64,000 bases of DNA from Flavobacterium pectinovorum (lineage in GTDB: Bacteria; Bacteroidota; Bacteroidia; Flavobacteriales; Flavobacteriaceae): positions 62,001 to 126,000 of the forward strand of contig NZ_JAFEVZ010000010.1 of the NCBI RefSeq assembly GCF_022802975.1, given 5' to 3'. Positions 54,273-63,734 of this stretch are shown here, piece after piece. Within the stretch, counting starts at the first letter, position 1; each line of letters begins with the position of its first letter. The position numbers were made by a program, and so were the translations under genes. The notes under the pieces were generated by a model, which saw only the letters and a program-made list of their open reading frames with translations, ran no database searches and was not told the DNA's origin.

Positions 54273-55646
54273 ATGTTCGAACTTTTACGTTTAGATCCAA
54301 AAACTATTTTTCTACTTTATTTTTGGGGCAATTTTTTTACTTGTATTCTTATTTTTAGTTACTCATTTTCATACGCTACGAGTGATAACCGAAAAACTTT
54401 AAAATGGTTTAGTTTAGGGAAATTATTACTGACAATTGCTTGGATATTTATTATTTTAAGAAATATCATAAACGATTTTATCTCCATCAATGTAGCTAAT
54501 TCTATGATTTTTTGTGCCTGCTGTTATGAAACGATGGCTATGTTGTCGCTCCTTAAAACAGGCGTAAAGAAACCTTATAGTTTACAGATAGGGATTACGA
54601 TTGCTGTTATATTAGTTTTCAATTTGGGAACTTTATTGGGCTGTAGTATAAATACCCGTATTATAATGGGATCCATTGGAATATTTGTCATTTATTTACC
54701 CCCAACATTCATCTATTTTACTGAAAAAAGACAAAACGTTTTTAGAACCTTTTATTTACTTTGTTATGTTGGATTTGAAACTCTAATTGTGATACGGGCG
54801 ATTAACCGGTGTATTTATCCGCAAAATAATTTATATTCTTATGACATTTTGGATAGTCTGTACAGTATTGGTTTGTTCCTGTTATCTTTTATTGGAATCG
54901 TAGGATTTTTGTTGTTGGTAAAAGAAAAACAAGATAATAAAATCCAGAAGCTTCTGGACGACAAAAACCAATTTTTTTCTATTATATCACATGATTTAAG
55001 AGGACCATTAGGATCAGCTGTTTCCCTTTCAGGATTATTGACTGAAGACATAGAAAAACATAGTGAGGAAGAAATCAAAGAAATTTCAGAAATGCTGTAT
55101 CAATCTAATAAAAACAGTTATAAATTGTTGGAGAATCTATTAGAGTGGTCGCAAGTACAGACCGGAATGATAACATTTAGCCCTAAAAAAACAACTCTGA
55201 ATGCATTGATTAAAGAAAATATTGAACTGAATAAAAATGCTGCGTTAAATAAAAACATAACACTTTTATTTGATTCGGCTGAACTTATTGAAATTGAAGT
55301 AGATAAAAACATGATTGATACTGTTTTACGTAATTTACTGAACAATGCAATTAAATTTACAAGCAAAAACGGCAAAGTTGAAATAAGACTATTAAAAACA
55401 AACCGAAAAGTAGAAATAGCGATTACAGATAACGGAATTGGAATTCCTGATAACATGAAAGAAACCCTATTTAAAATAAATAATAAAGTCATTCAAAAAG
55501 GAACAGAAAATGAAGCCGGAAGCGGACTGGGATTATTACTTTGCAGTGAATTTATAAATATGCACCAAGGCAAAATTTGGGTAGAAAGCCAACTTGGAAA
55601 AGGCAGTTCTTTTAAATTTACCCTGCCATTAGAACAGATTTTTTAG
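54273..55646 (+). CDS. Membrane sensor histidine kinase
   Basis: A 457-residue kinase. The N-terminal 215 residues form about seven hydrophobic segments with short loops, a sensor of unknown signal that has no large periplasmic domain. The HisKA domain has FFSIISHDLRGPLGS with the phosphorylated His240. The ATPase domain has NLLNNAIKFTS (N box), DNGIGIP (G1) and GSGLGLLLCSE (G2), all intact. It has no receiver domain, and no response regulator gene is nearby, so its partner is elsewhere. It is the only forward gene between the GH43 and CE12 genes. The ATG start is chosen because of the promoter box just upstream. Confidence 0.92.
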   Translation: MFELLRLDPKTIFLLYFWGNFFTCILIFSYSFSYATSDNRKTLKWFSLGKLLLTIAWIFIILRNIINDFISINVANSMIFCACCYETMAMLSLLKTGVKKPYSLQIGITIAVILVFNLGTLLGCSINTRIIMGSIGIFVIYLPPTFIYFTEKRQNVFRTFYLLCYVGFETLIVIRAINRCIYPQNNLYSYDILDSLYSIGLFLLSFIGIVGFLLLVKEKQDNKIQKLLDDKNQFFSIISHDLRGPLGSAVSLSGLLTEDIEKHSEEEIKEISEMLYQSNKNSYKLLENLLEWSQVQTGMITFSPKKTTLNALIKENIELNKNAALNKNITLLFDSAELIEIEVDKNMIDTVLRNLLNNAIKFTSKNGKVEIRLLKTNRKVEIAITDNGIGIPDNMKETLFKINNKVIQKGTENEAGSGLGLLLCSEFINMHQGKIWVESQLGKGSSFKFTLPLEQIF

Positions 55647-55685
55647 CCATATTTAAGACGCTAATCTTCTTCATAAAACAGATGG

Positions 55686-56501
55686 CTATTTATTTTTAAA
55701 ACTAGAATTCAATTCTTTCAACCCTTCAAAAACAAGTCTGGCTACTTCTATTCCTCCTTTGGTTTGAAAATGGGTATTGTCTTTTTGACCTTCAGGATAA
55801 GCTTCATATTTCCCTGCTGGCAAATTCATAAAATAATTTTCAGATACAAAATCTTTTCCTTTTTTTGTAAAAAACTCCCTTGAAGCTTTGTTTAAATCGA
55901 TTAAAGGTACTTTCATCTCAGCAGCGATATCTTTAGGTGCTTTATCATATTCGCCGTGAACATCGTTTAAAACATTTTCTTTCCACGGAAAATTTCTGGC
56001 AACTGGGGTAAGAATAATTGGAGAAGCTCCTTTTTCGCGCGCCTGAGACACAAATAATCTTAAAAATTCTTTGTAACCCTCAATATCCACATATCTTTCG
56101 GTTTTATCTACTGCGCCATCATTATGACCAAACTGCATCATAACAATATCTCCTTTTTTTAGATTTTCATATACCGATCTCCAGCGTCCTTCCTGAAAAA
56201 AGGTTCTTGTACTCCTTCCTCCTTTTGCTCGATCATCAATACGAACACTATCTGATTTTATCAAATTTTTCAATTGTTTTAAACTGTCTTTGGCGAAAAA
56301 AGGCTGAAAAACCTGTCCCCATCCTGTAACCGGATATCTCGTTTTCATATAGTCTTTTCCCGGTTCATAATTATTGGCATAATCAGCCATAGTTGAATCG
56401 CCGATTAAATAAACGGTTGTTACATTGGACTTTTTTGTCGTAAAAGCCATAATCATAAGGCTGGCAGCAATAGAAATAGAGATTGCAAATTTTGATTTCA
56501 T
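55686..56501 (-). CDS. Rhamnogalacturonan acetylesterase, SGNH hydrolase (CE12 type)
   Basis: A 271-residue exported esterase with a signal-like N-terminus (residues 5-21). The SGNH motifs are GDSTMADY with the nucleophile Ser36, FGHND with Asn127, and DNTHF with Asp241 and His244. This pattern is that of CE12 rhamnogalacturonan acetylesterases, which remove acetyl groups from the pectin backbone so that lyases and hydrolases can act. The gene is convergent with the histidine kinase gene (39-bp gap) and lies downstream of the alpha/beta hydrolase gene, separated by a repeat-rich 313-bp gap. Confidence 0.9.
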   Translation of the reverse strand: MKSKFAISISIAASLMIMAFTTKKSNVTTVYLIGDSTMADYANNYEPGKDYMKTRYPVTGWGQVFQPFFAKDSLKQLKNLIKSDSVRIDDRAKGGRSTRTFFQEGRWRSVYENLKKGDIVMMQFGHNDGAVDKTERYVDIEGYKEFLRLFVSQAREKGASPIILTPVARNFPWKENVLNDVHGEYDKAPKDIAAEMKVPLIDLNKASREFFTKKGKDFVSENYFMNLPAGKYEAYPEGQKDNTHFQTKGGIEVARLVFEGLKELNSSFKNK

Positions 56502-56814
56502 ATTATTTATTATAGTTTTTTAGTAGTTGTTCTTTTGTCACATTGAGCAGAGTCGAGATGTATTGATGGTTCTCGACTCCTCTACCAATGATTTTTTATT
56601 GTACTCAATACCTCTTTACCCAAGTGTCACCCTGAGCGGAGTCGAAGGCTTGAGAATTGCAATGGGCTTCGACTAAGTTTATCCTGAGCGTAGCCGAATG
56701 GACTCAGCCTGACAAAGGTTCCGATGAAATTTAGGAACTTAATTTGATAACGTCATTTAATATTTTTTTTTAATTCATTCTAAAACTGCTAGTTGAGATG
56801 TTATCTAAATCGTC
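56502..56814. other. Intergenic stretch rich in REP-like repeats
   Basis: 313 bp between the two esterase genes. Holds several REP-like units (about 56537-56558, 56570-56580 inverted, 56626-56648, 56665-56700). No coding-like frame. Confidence 0.55.
56537..56700. repeat. Cluster of REP-like units (TGAGCGGAGTCGAAGG family)
   Basis: Units at 56537-56558, 56570-56580 (inverted, TTCTCGACTCC), 56626-56648 and 56665-56700 (inverted then direct, diverged). The unit at 56626-56648 matches that at 37978-38000 with one difference. The alternating orientation would allow stem-loops in the RNA. Confidence 0.6.
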
Positions 56815-57804
56815 CTATTTGTTCAAATTTTTAATTAAAAAATCATGTATATAATTAATTGTAGGATCTACCCAGGGTTCAAAGAGCCAAAAGGGATGAA
56901 TTTTTGCATCAAATTTATGGACTTCAGTATAAATTCCCCACTCTTTCATCATTCCGATCAGTTCATCCTGACCTGCATGAAATCTAGGATAACCGCTATT
57001 GATAAATAATATGGGACAAGACTTTTCGTTTGCCCAAAAAATACCCGAAGCATCTTTCCATACTTCAGGTTTTTCATTGAATGTACCTCCGAGCCACTCT
57101 ACATCGGGAGAATTCGGTTTTCGGGTTAAATTAAGAGACAAAGGTGCCATAAAATCGACAACTCCGTCAATGTCAACAATAGCCTGTATGTCGCTTGAAA
57201 AGCCTAAATTGCCCTGATCTCCTTCTTTAGATGCTACGCCATTTGTAAGTCCAACCAGCATCGCCAATTGTCCACCGGCAGAACAGCCCGAAATGGCAAT
57301 TTTATTCGGATCTATATTATACTTTTCAGCATTTGCCCTTACCCATCTTACAGCTGATTTGATGTTATAAACTGCTGCCGGATACTTTGCTTCTTGCGAA
57401 AGTTGGTATTCAACACATATCGTTACGATGCCTTTGGCTGCCAGTTTTTGTGCCATCGGAATTTGCATTGTTTTATCTCCCGATCTCCATCCTCCTCCAT
57501 GGACCATAATCAGGGCGGGATATTTGCCTGACTTTTTTGGAGAAAAAACATCTACATGTAAATCCCTGTTTCCGAAAGGTGTATTTTTTAATGTCGTATA
57601 AACAAGCTGTCTGTATTCTGAAACTCCCGTTGGTAATATGTCTTTGGCAATTTTAATTTCAGGAAAGCGTTTTTTATTCTTTCTGAATTCATTGGCTACA
57701 TTGTATGAAGTGTCTTTTGGAATAGTTCGAACATCATCCTGAGCCCAAGTCTGCAAAAACAGGAATGAACATACTACTAAAATAGCTTTGTCAAACAATC
57801 TCAT
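56815..57804 (-). CDS. Exported alpha/beta hydrolase esterase
   Basis: A 329-residue protein with a signal peptide (to about residue 21). The alpha/beta-hydrolase signatures are HGGGWRSGD (oxyanion hole, near 102-110) and GCSAGGQ with the nucleophile Ser175; a later Asp and His in KIHPFW would complete the triad. The HGGG motif places it with the hormone-sensitive-lipase/carboxylesterase group. Given its position among pectin genes it may be an acetyl or feruloyl esterase for pectin side chains, but the substrate is not visible. It is downstream of the pectate lyase gene and its terminator. Confidence 0.85.
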   Translation of the reverse strand: MRLFDKAILVVCSFLFLQTWAQDDVRTIPKDTSYNVANEFRKNKKRFPEIKIAKDILPTGVSEYRQLVYTTLKNTPFGNRDLHVDVFSPKKSGKYPALIMVHGGGWRSGDKTMQIPMAQKLAAKGIVTICVEYQLSQEAKYPAAVYNIKSAVRWVRANAEKYNIDPNKIAISGCSAGGQLAMLVGLTNGVASKEGDQGNLGFSSDIQAIVDIDGVVDFMAPLSLNLTRKPNSPDVEWLGGTFNEKPEVWKDASGIFWANEKSCPILFINSGYPRFHAGQDELIGMMKEWGIYTEVHKFDAKIHPFWLFEPWVDPTINYIHDFLIKNLNK

Positions 57805-57872
57805 CTTTTATTTATTAAATATTTTATTCAAAGTAACAGCTATAAATTGAGTTTTTACCTTAAGAAATTATT

Positions 57873-57915
57873 AAAAAAAGGGCTTATTATCACCATAAAT
57901 ATCAATAATAAGCCC
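57873..57915 (-). terminator. Terminator after the pectate lyase gene
   Basis: Minus strand: perfect 11-bp stem GGGCTTATTAT / ATAATAAGCCC (57905-57915 and 57880-57890), 14-nt loop, then a run of T at 57873-57879. It ends the CE8-PL1 operon 7 bp after the lyase stop codon. Confidence 0.88.
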
Positions 57916-57921
57916 AAAATT

Positions 57922-60504
57922 TTATTTCACAATTATTCTTGTCGTCAATCCAGTTTTTAAGCTTTTGATGATGTAAATCCCATCAGCCAAATCATTGATA
58001 GAAATTATTGTTTCCAGATTAGTTGTATTAACCTGTTTTACAACAAGACCAGCAAGATTAATGAATGCTACAGTATCATTATCTACAAATGATTTTAGCG
58101 TTATTTCATTTTTACCAACTGTTGGATACGCATAAAACAAATTGCTTTTGTTTGCATATTTGGGTACAGCAAGAGTTCCGTTTTGAACGTCTGTTATTTG
58201 TTTTACAATGCTGTTGATGTAAACCTCAATGTTTGTGTATTCAGTGTCAAGCGATTTCAGATTACCATCAGCGGCATTAGAAGGGTTTAACCCTTTTTCG
58301 GTTTCCCATGAATCCGGCATACCATCTTCGTCAGTATCATCGGGTGCTGGTGCTGTAGGCAATACTGGCCATCCACCAGTAGCAGTTTGGGTGTCAATGT
58401 ATCCATTTGTACTTCCGTTACCGCCATCCATAATAGATGCTGTTCCGGATCTAGTATCACTAACAGCTCTGATATCGACAGCATCTCTAAATAAATTTGC
58501 TCCTGCATGATCTAAAATCAGCTCATACGCTTTAGTTGCTGAATGTGTTGTAATTTCTGCAAAAGGATGTGGAGTTTCAATCTTCAGTTCCTCTTTGTTC
58601 GCTTCGGTTACCGGTAATTGGCTTCCATGAAATTGATTAAACACACCGTACGTCCAGTTGTCCTGAGTGGTTCTTGGAGATCCGTCTACATAATTTCCAT
58701 CAACATAATATTTTCCCCAGATTCCGTACATTGGTGAAGTTGCATCCAGAATTCTTCCTGTAGATAAAATACGTTCTTTAGTATTTTTAGAAGTTCCGGG
58801 TCCGGGTTTCCAGTAATTATTTACCAGGTTAACATTCATTCCGTCTCCACCGTAGCAGCTGTTGCCACCCCAGTTGTAGATTACATTATTACGCACATCA
58901 ACCAAATCAGTTAAGGCAAAAATATCGTTTGCATATTCTCCAAGTCTTGGATTACGGCTGTCATGGTGTGCCAGTAAATTGTGATGAAAAGAAGCATTTC
59001 TGCCCCCCCAAACACCACCATAACCATGAGCTCCTTTACCGTGAACAGAATTTCGAAGACTTTCGGAAATTATACACCATTGAAGTGTAAAATTTTCATT
59101 CTGATAAAAAGAAACGCATTCATCCGTAGACCAGCTCATTGAGCAGTGATCGATGATGATATTATTTTGAAAACGTCCGCCTAATGCATCGTTTTCGACA
59201 TTTTTAACATCTCCCATTCTAAAACGCAAGTAACGAACGATGATATTATTGCCTCTTACTTTTACATTATAATCCCTTAAAGTAATTCCTCCACCGGGAG
59301 CTGTTTGTCCTGCGATTGTGATGTTATCCGTAATATTTAATTCGCTTTCCAGTTTAATCGTTCCTGATACTTTAAAAACAACAATTCTGGGACCGCTCTG
59401 AGCAATTGCAGCCCGAAGAGAACCTGCTCCTGAATCATTTAGATTAGTAACATAAATCACCTTTCCGCCACGTCCTCCGGTTACATATTTACCATAACCT
59501 TCTGCTCCCGGGAAAGCCGGAGTCCCTTTTTGATTTCCTCCTGCTGTTCCCCAAAAAGCATAAAACGTCTGATTGCCTGTGGTTGTCGTTTCAATTTTCT
59601 TAATCGTATTTGGTACTGTTGGCGAAGTTGACCATCCGTAAAATGTGTAGCCAAGCAACGTTGGTGCAGGCAAAGTTACTGATGTCGCTTCTGTATAAGC
59701 TGTTGGAGTTAAACCTGTTAATATTGATCCGTCAATTGAGTTTTGATACGATATAGTATAGGTGTTAACCGCTTTAAATTCTGCTACATAAGTTGTATTT
59801 GCCGTAATTGCAAAGGTAACCGGATTAGCCGTTGAAACTGGCGTTCCGTTACCATCTGTCCATCTTACAAAATTATAACCAAAGTTGGCAGCTGCCGTTA
59901 AACTTATTTGCGTTCCGTCTACAAATTGTGTTCCGGACTGGCTTGCCGTTATTGTTCCCCCAGAAACCGGGCTAACATTGGTTGACAATGTATAAATATT
60001 AGCATTAGCGTTATTAGTTACTTTTTCAAAATAATCAAAATTACCCACATAATTATTTCCTGTTAAAGGTTTAAATACAAAGTACAAATCATGTGTACCT
60101 GTCGTTTGTGCTATAGCTACAGGGAAAATTTGATAGGTTGTCCAGTTTCCTGTTGAAGTCGTATTAATATTGGCTGTACCAATTAGAGTACCGCCAACTG
60201 CATCTATTCTTATTTCTACAGTCCCTGCCAAAGTTCCAACTGTTGGTGATCCTGTTTGCGTTCTGCTGGCTGCTGCGATATCAAAACGGGTATCATATTC
60301 ACTAAAGACATGTCCTGTAAATCTAATCCAATATCCATTTTTGCAATTTCCGATATTCTTACCACCAGAGAGTGCAGCATTCGTTTCTATGGATACTCCG
60401 TTGGCGGCACTGTAATTCTCCGCTTCAATTCGCTGGATGGTTTGCGAAAATCCTATTGCTGAAAAGAGCATCAGTAATAAGGAAATTAATAATTGTTTTT
60501 TCAT
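57922..60504 (-). CDS. Secreted pectate lyase (PL1 type) with N-terminal binding modules and T9SS sorting tail
   Basis: An 860-residue multi-domain protein. A signal peptide (ending GFSQ, residue 21) is followed by a CBM6/35-like module (about 25-150), a beta-repeat module (155-245, GYNFVRWTDGNGTPVSTANP), an InlB/Listeria-type repeat (about 250-325), and then a right-handed beta-helix lyase (about 335-720). The lyase shows AEGYGKYVTGGRGGKVIYVT, IDHCSMSWSTDE and the RNPRLGEY region of the PL1 active site. A calcium-type segment (DDTDEDGMPDSWE) and a C-terminal type A sorting domain (about 790-860) complete it, so type IX secretion is expected. It cuts polygalacturonate by beta-elimination. It lies 11 bp after the CE8 gene in one operon. 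Confidence 0.9.
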   Translation of the reverse strand: MKKQLLISLLLMLFSAIGFSQTIQRIEAENYSAANGVSIETNAALSGGKNIGNCKNGYWIRFTGHVFSEYDTRFDIAAASRTQTGSPTVGTLAGTVEIRIDAVGGTLIGTANINTTSTGNWTTYQIFPVAIAQTTGTHDLYFVFKPLTGNNYVGNFDYFEKVTNNANANIYTLSTNVSPVSGGTITASQSGTQFVDGTQISLTAAANFGYNFVRWTDGNGTPVSTANPVTFAITANTTYVAEFKAVNTYTISYQNSIDGSILTGLTPTAYTEATSVTLPAPTLLGYTFYGWSTSPTVPNTIKKIETTTTGNQTFYAFWGTAGGNQKGTPAFPGAEGYGKYVTGGRGGKVIYVTNLNDSGAGSLRAAIAQSGPRIVVFKVSGTIKLESELNITDNITIAGQTAPGGGITLRDYNVKVRGNNIIVRYLRFRMGDVKNVENDALGGRFQNNIIIDHCSMSWSTDECVSFYQNENFTLQWCIISESLRNSVHGKGAHGYGGVWGGRNASFHHNLLAHHDSRNPRLGEYANDIFALTDLVDVRNNVIYNWGGNSCYGGDGMNVNLVNNYWKPGPGTSKNTKERILSTGRILDATSPMYGIWGKYYVDGNYVDGSPRTTQDNWTYGVFNQFHGSQLPVTEANKEELKIETPHPFAEITTHSATKAYELILDHAGANLFRDAVDIRAVSDTRSGTASIMDGGNGSTNGYIDTQTATGGWPVLPTAPAPDDTDEDGMPDSWETEKGLNPSNAADGNLKSLDTEYTNIEVYINSIVKQITDVQNGTLAVPKYANKSNLFYAYPTVGKNEITLKSFVDNDTVAFINLAGLVVKQVNTTNLETIISINDLADGIYIIKSLKTGLTTRIIVK

Positions 60505-60515
60505 ATTTAGATTTT

Positions 60516-63500
60516 CTAGTTTTTAATTGCTTTCACCTGATAAACAACACCTTCTGAATTTTTCATTCTAATAATATAAACGCCGGCATTCAACGTACTT
60601 AAATCTATTGAAGGGGCTGTATTTGCTGCCAGAATTCCTTGTTTTACCTTTTGTCCCAGAACTGAATAAACCTCATAATTCACGTTTCCGATTCCTTCAG
60701 GTAATGTTAGGTTTACGATACCTTTTGTAGGTATTGGATATGCATGTACCGGATTTTGATCTTTTACAGTTCCCAATCCCAGAGTACCAAAAGTACTAAC
60801 GGCACTCAAACCACCATATTCACTAACAGCCTGTACAGTGTACACATGATTTCCTCCTGTTGCGGTACTATCAACATAAGAAGCATCACTTGTAATAGCC
60901 AATACCTTACCGTCTCTGCTTACAACATAGCAAATAGCATATTGATTATTATCCCATTTCAGGGTATTGTTTCCAAGATTTAAAAGATTAGCCGGTGCTG
61001 CAACTTGTTCTACTACTAATCTTGGATTCCATTTGTCTGTTCCGCTCAAAACATTCTCTATCGTGTATTGATCTGCCTGTGCTTTGGTTAAAACCGGATT
61101 ATAATTTCCTGTCTGAGCTACGCTGCTTACTGTAAAAACATTGGTTCTGTTAGCTGTATTTACCGCTACTCCACTTCCATTTACACTATTGTATTCTGCA
61201 AAAAGTGCCGGTAATGTTCCCATGCTAGCCCAACCCAATGTGTTGGGTTCGTTTACCATTGTTGTATTTAGATAAACGGCTCTTGGAGCATTTTGCCAAG
61301 GACGGCCTAAATAATAACTGGTAGCCGCCGTAATGGTGTTGTTATTAAAAATATATCCGTACTGAACATCGGCAGTATGATTTGGAGCAACAATATAACC
61401 ACTTGCTACAGAAACCAGTTTACACTCTTCAAACCAGTGTGTTCCGCCTCCGCAGATAAAATCCACATCGCCTTCAATGGTCGATTGATAGTAAAAACTT
61501 CTGTTACCGCCTGTAACCTGAGTATCCTGTTTACTTCTCAGTTTGATTCCGTTATACACATTTCGGTCTCCGGCAGGATTAAGTGCAGGTTTTTGTCCTG
61601 AATTAACTACTCCGTCTTTATGTTCTATGGTAATATTTTCCATATACAAATCATTGGCTTCAATTGAAAGTACCGGGTTTTTAATTCCCTGTCCGGGATT
61701 TCCCTGCAGAATGACTTTATCTTTTGATTGTGCAATTAAAGACACATTGTTTTTTCCTGACGGAAGCTGAAGCAAAATTCCCTGTGGGCTTGTGCCATCA
61801 CCACCTAAATTATAAGTTCCGTTTGTAATCAATACCAAAAATCTTGTTGCTGAATTAGAAGGTGCTTTACTAAATGCTTCTGCTATTGTTTTTACATATT
61901 TGCCTGAAGTTACCTGGTCTGCTGTTGCATTTGCATCGACAATCAAATCGAAAATACGTTTAGCAGGAATTGGTTTTTCCATGGTTTTAAAAGATATTGA
62001 AACTGTTGTGGCAGGATTACCTGAAAGATCGGTAACTAATCCTGTTGGCACACTGAAAGTATATTGTGTATTATAATCTAATCCGAAATAGCTGAATTTT
62101 ACCGTTTTATTGATGAATTCCGAATTTAAATTTTTGCCATTAAGAGTTGCCAGTCCGGTACCCAATTTAACTTTTTCATCATAATTAAGAATAATGTTTC
62201 CGCTGGCACCTGCAGTTGTTGAAGCATTAGCAGGAAGCGAAGAAATAAGTACGGGAGCAGTCGCATCTGCAACAAAAACTTCTTCGGCTTTAATCATCAC
62301 ATTTGATAAAACTGTTGCCGTTACATCAGTTGCACTTCCGTGTTTTGCCCCGTTAATGTTTGGAAACCATCTGATATATACTTTTTCTTTTCCTTCTGCT
62401 TCAACCGGAAGTATTCCCTCAATTGGTGTTACAGAACTTGTATTAATGGTTGTCAGCGCAGAAAGATTCTGAAAATTTACACCATCAAGTGAGTATTGAA
62501 AAGTCCATTCATTACAACCATAATAATAACCGATAAGTCCTGATGAAATGTTTATATTTTTATATCCTATGGTAGAAAAAGACGTCATAAAGTAGAAAAA
62601 ATCACCTCTGACAGTATTCCAAACACAAAAACCATTTTTTCCTCCTCTGTTTTGCAGTCTCACATTTGGAGCAAAAACATTGTCTGTAACATTATATGCG
62701 GATAATTGCGGTTTATTTTCGATACTAGAAAACAATTCGGCAATTCTTGGATTTGCATATTGATCGTTTTTAAAAGTCCAGCCTGCAATAAAGGATGCAT
62801 TATCATAAGTACCTGTAATGCTTTTGTTTTCATTCATGGTAACCGAAGTGCTCAAAGCCGTTGACCCGTCAGACCAATTGTTGAATTTAATAATATCATT
62901 TTCAACAGCAGTAATCGTAACATTTGTATCTTTTTCGTAAACTGAAAACGCTCCATCCTTACCAGCAGGAGAAACCGTATATTCTCCTAATCCAAATGCA
63001 CCAGCTACATTTACGCTTAAATTATAAGTATCAACTGCAGCATATTCTGCTATAAGAGTGCTATTTGCCGTAATTGTAAAAGTATATGGATTTGCCGTTG
63101 AAACCGGCGTTCCGTTACCGTCTGTCCATCGAACAAAATTATAGCCAAAGTTTTTATTTGCCGTTGCTGTAATTGCAGTTCCTTCAACAAAATTAGTTCC
63201 GGCAGGATTCAAAGAAATGGTTCCTGATGACGCAGGACTAACATTAGTTGCCAAAGTATAAGTGACAGCACCCGGAATAGTAGTTACTTTTTCTAAATAA
63301 TCTATATTAAATAAGTAACCTGTATTTGTAGGATGCTTAAAAACAAGGAATAAATCATGTGTACCGCTTGTTGGTGTAATGGATGCCGAGAACATTTTGT
63401 AATCGTTAAATCCCGTGGAACCGCTTACTGTCGCAGTTCCAATTAAAGTTCCTGTTGCAGAACCTAATCGAAATTCAATCGTTCCTCCTACTGCTCCGGC

Positions 63501-63734
63501 TGCAAAAACATTAAAATTAGTGTCATATTGATTAAATATATGGCCTATGAAACGAATCCAGGTATTGTTTTTAATGTACCCAACATTTTTTCCTCCGGAA
63601 AGTGCAGCATTATTTTCTGACTTTGCCCCTGAACTCAAATTATAGCTTTCGGCTTCAATCTTTTGGACTGTTTGCGAAAATCCCATTACTGAAAACAGTA
63701 TCAGTAACAAGACGATAAGGTATTGTTTTTTCAT
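60516..63734 (-). CDS. Secreted pectin methylesterase (CE8) with N-terminal binding modules and T9SS sorting tail
   Basis: A 1072-residue multi-domain protein. Signal peptide (to GFSQ, residue 21), CBM6/35-like module (about 25-148), a beta-repeat module nearly identical in part to the lyase next door, another beta module (about 230-305), a middle region (310-480), a Big_5-type immunoglobulin domain (about 490-585), and the CE8 beta-helix (about 590-900). The CE8 domain shows SKQDTQVT, EGDVDFICGGG (catalytic Asp) and LGRPW. A fibronectin-like domain and a type A sorting domain (about 1000-1072) end the protein. It removes methyl groups from pectin so the lyase can cut, and both should be exported by the type IX system. 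It heads the two-gene operon. Confidence 0.9.
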   Translation of the reverse strand: MKKQYLIVLLLILFSVMGFSQTVQKIEAESYNLSSGAKSENNAALSGGKNVGYIKNNTWIRFIGHIFNQYDTNFNVFAAGAVGGTIEFRLGSATGTLIGTATVSGSTGFNDYKMFSASITPTSGTHDLFLVFKHPTNTGYLFNIDYLEKVTTIPGAVTYTLATNVSPASSGTISLNPAGTNFVEGTAITATANKNFGYNFVRWTDGNGTPVSTANPYTFTITANSTLIAEYAAVDTYNLSVNVAGAFGLGEYTVSPAGKDGAFSVYEKDTNVTITAVENDIIKFNNWSDGSTALSTSVTMNENKSITGTYDNASFIAGWTFKNDQYANPRIAELFSSIENKPQLSAYNVTDNVFAPNVRLQNRGGKNGFCVWNTVRGDFFYFMTSFSTIGYKNINISSGLIGYYYGCNEWTFQYSLDGVNFQNLSALTTINTSSVTPIEGILPVEAEGKEKVYIRWFPNINGAKHGSATDVTATVLSNVMIKAEEVFVADATAPVLISSLPANASTTAGASGNIILNYDEKVKLGTGLATLNGKNLNSEFINKTVKFSYFGLDYNTQYTFSVPTGLVTDLSGNPATTVSISFKTMEKPIPAKRIFDLIVDANATADQVTSGKYVKTIAEAFSKAPSNSATRFLVLITNGTYNLGGDGTSPQGILLQLPSGKNNVSLIAQSKDKVILQGNPGQGIKNPVLSIEANDLYMENITIEHKDGVVNSGQKPALNPAGDRNVYNGIKLRSKQDTQVTGGNRSFYYQSTIEGDVDFICGGGTHWFEECKLVSVASGYIVAPNHTADVQYGYIFNNNTITAATSYYLGRPWQNAPRAVYLNTTMVNEPNTLGWASMGTLPALFAEYNSVNGSGVAVNTANRTNVFTVSSVAQTGNYNPVLTKAQADQYTIENVLSGTDKWNPRLVVEQVAAPANLLNLGNNTLKWDNNQYAICYVVSRDGKVLAITSDASYVDSTATGGNHVYTVQAVSEYGGLSAVSTFGTLGLGTVKDQNPVHAYPIPTKGIVNLTLPEGIGNVNYEVYSVLGQKVKQGILAANTAPSIDLSTLNAGVYIIRMKNSEGVVYQVKAIKN

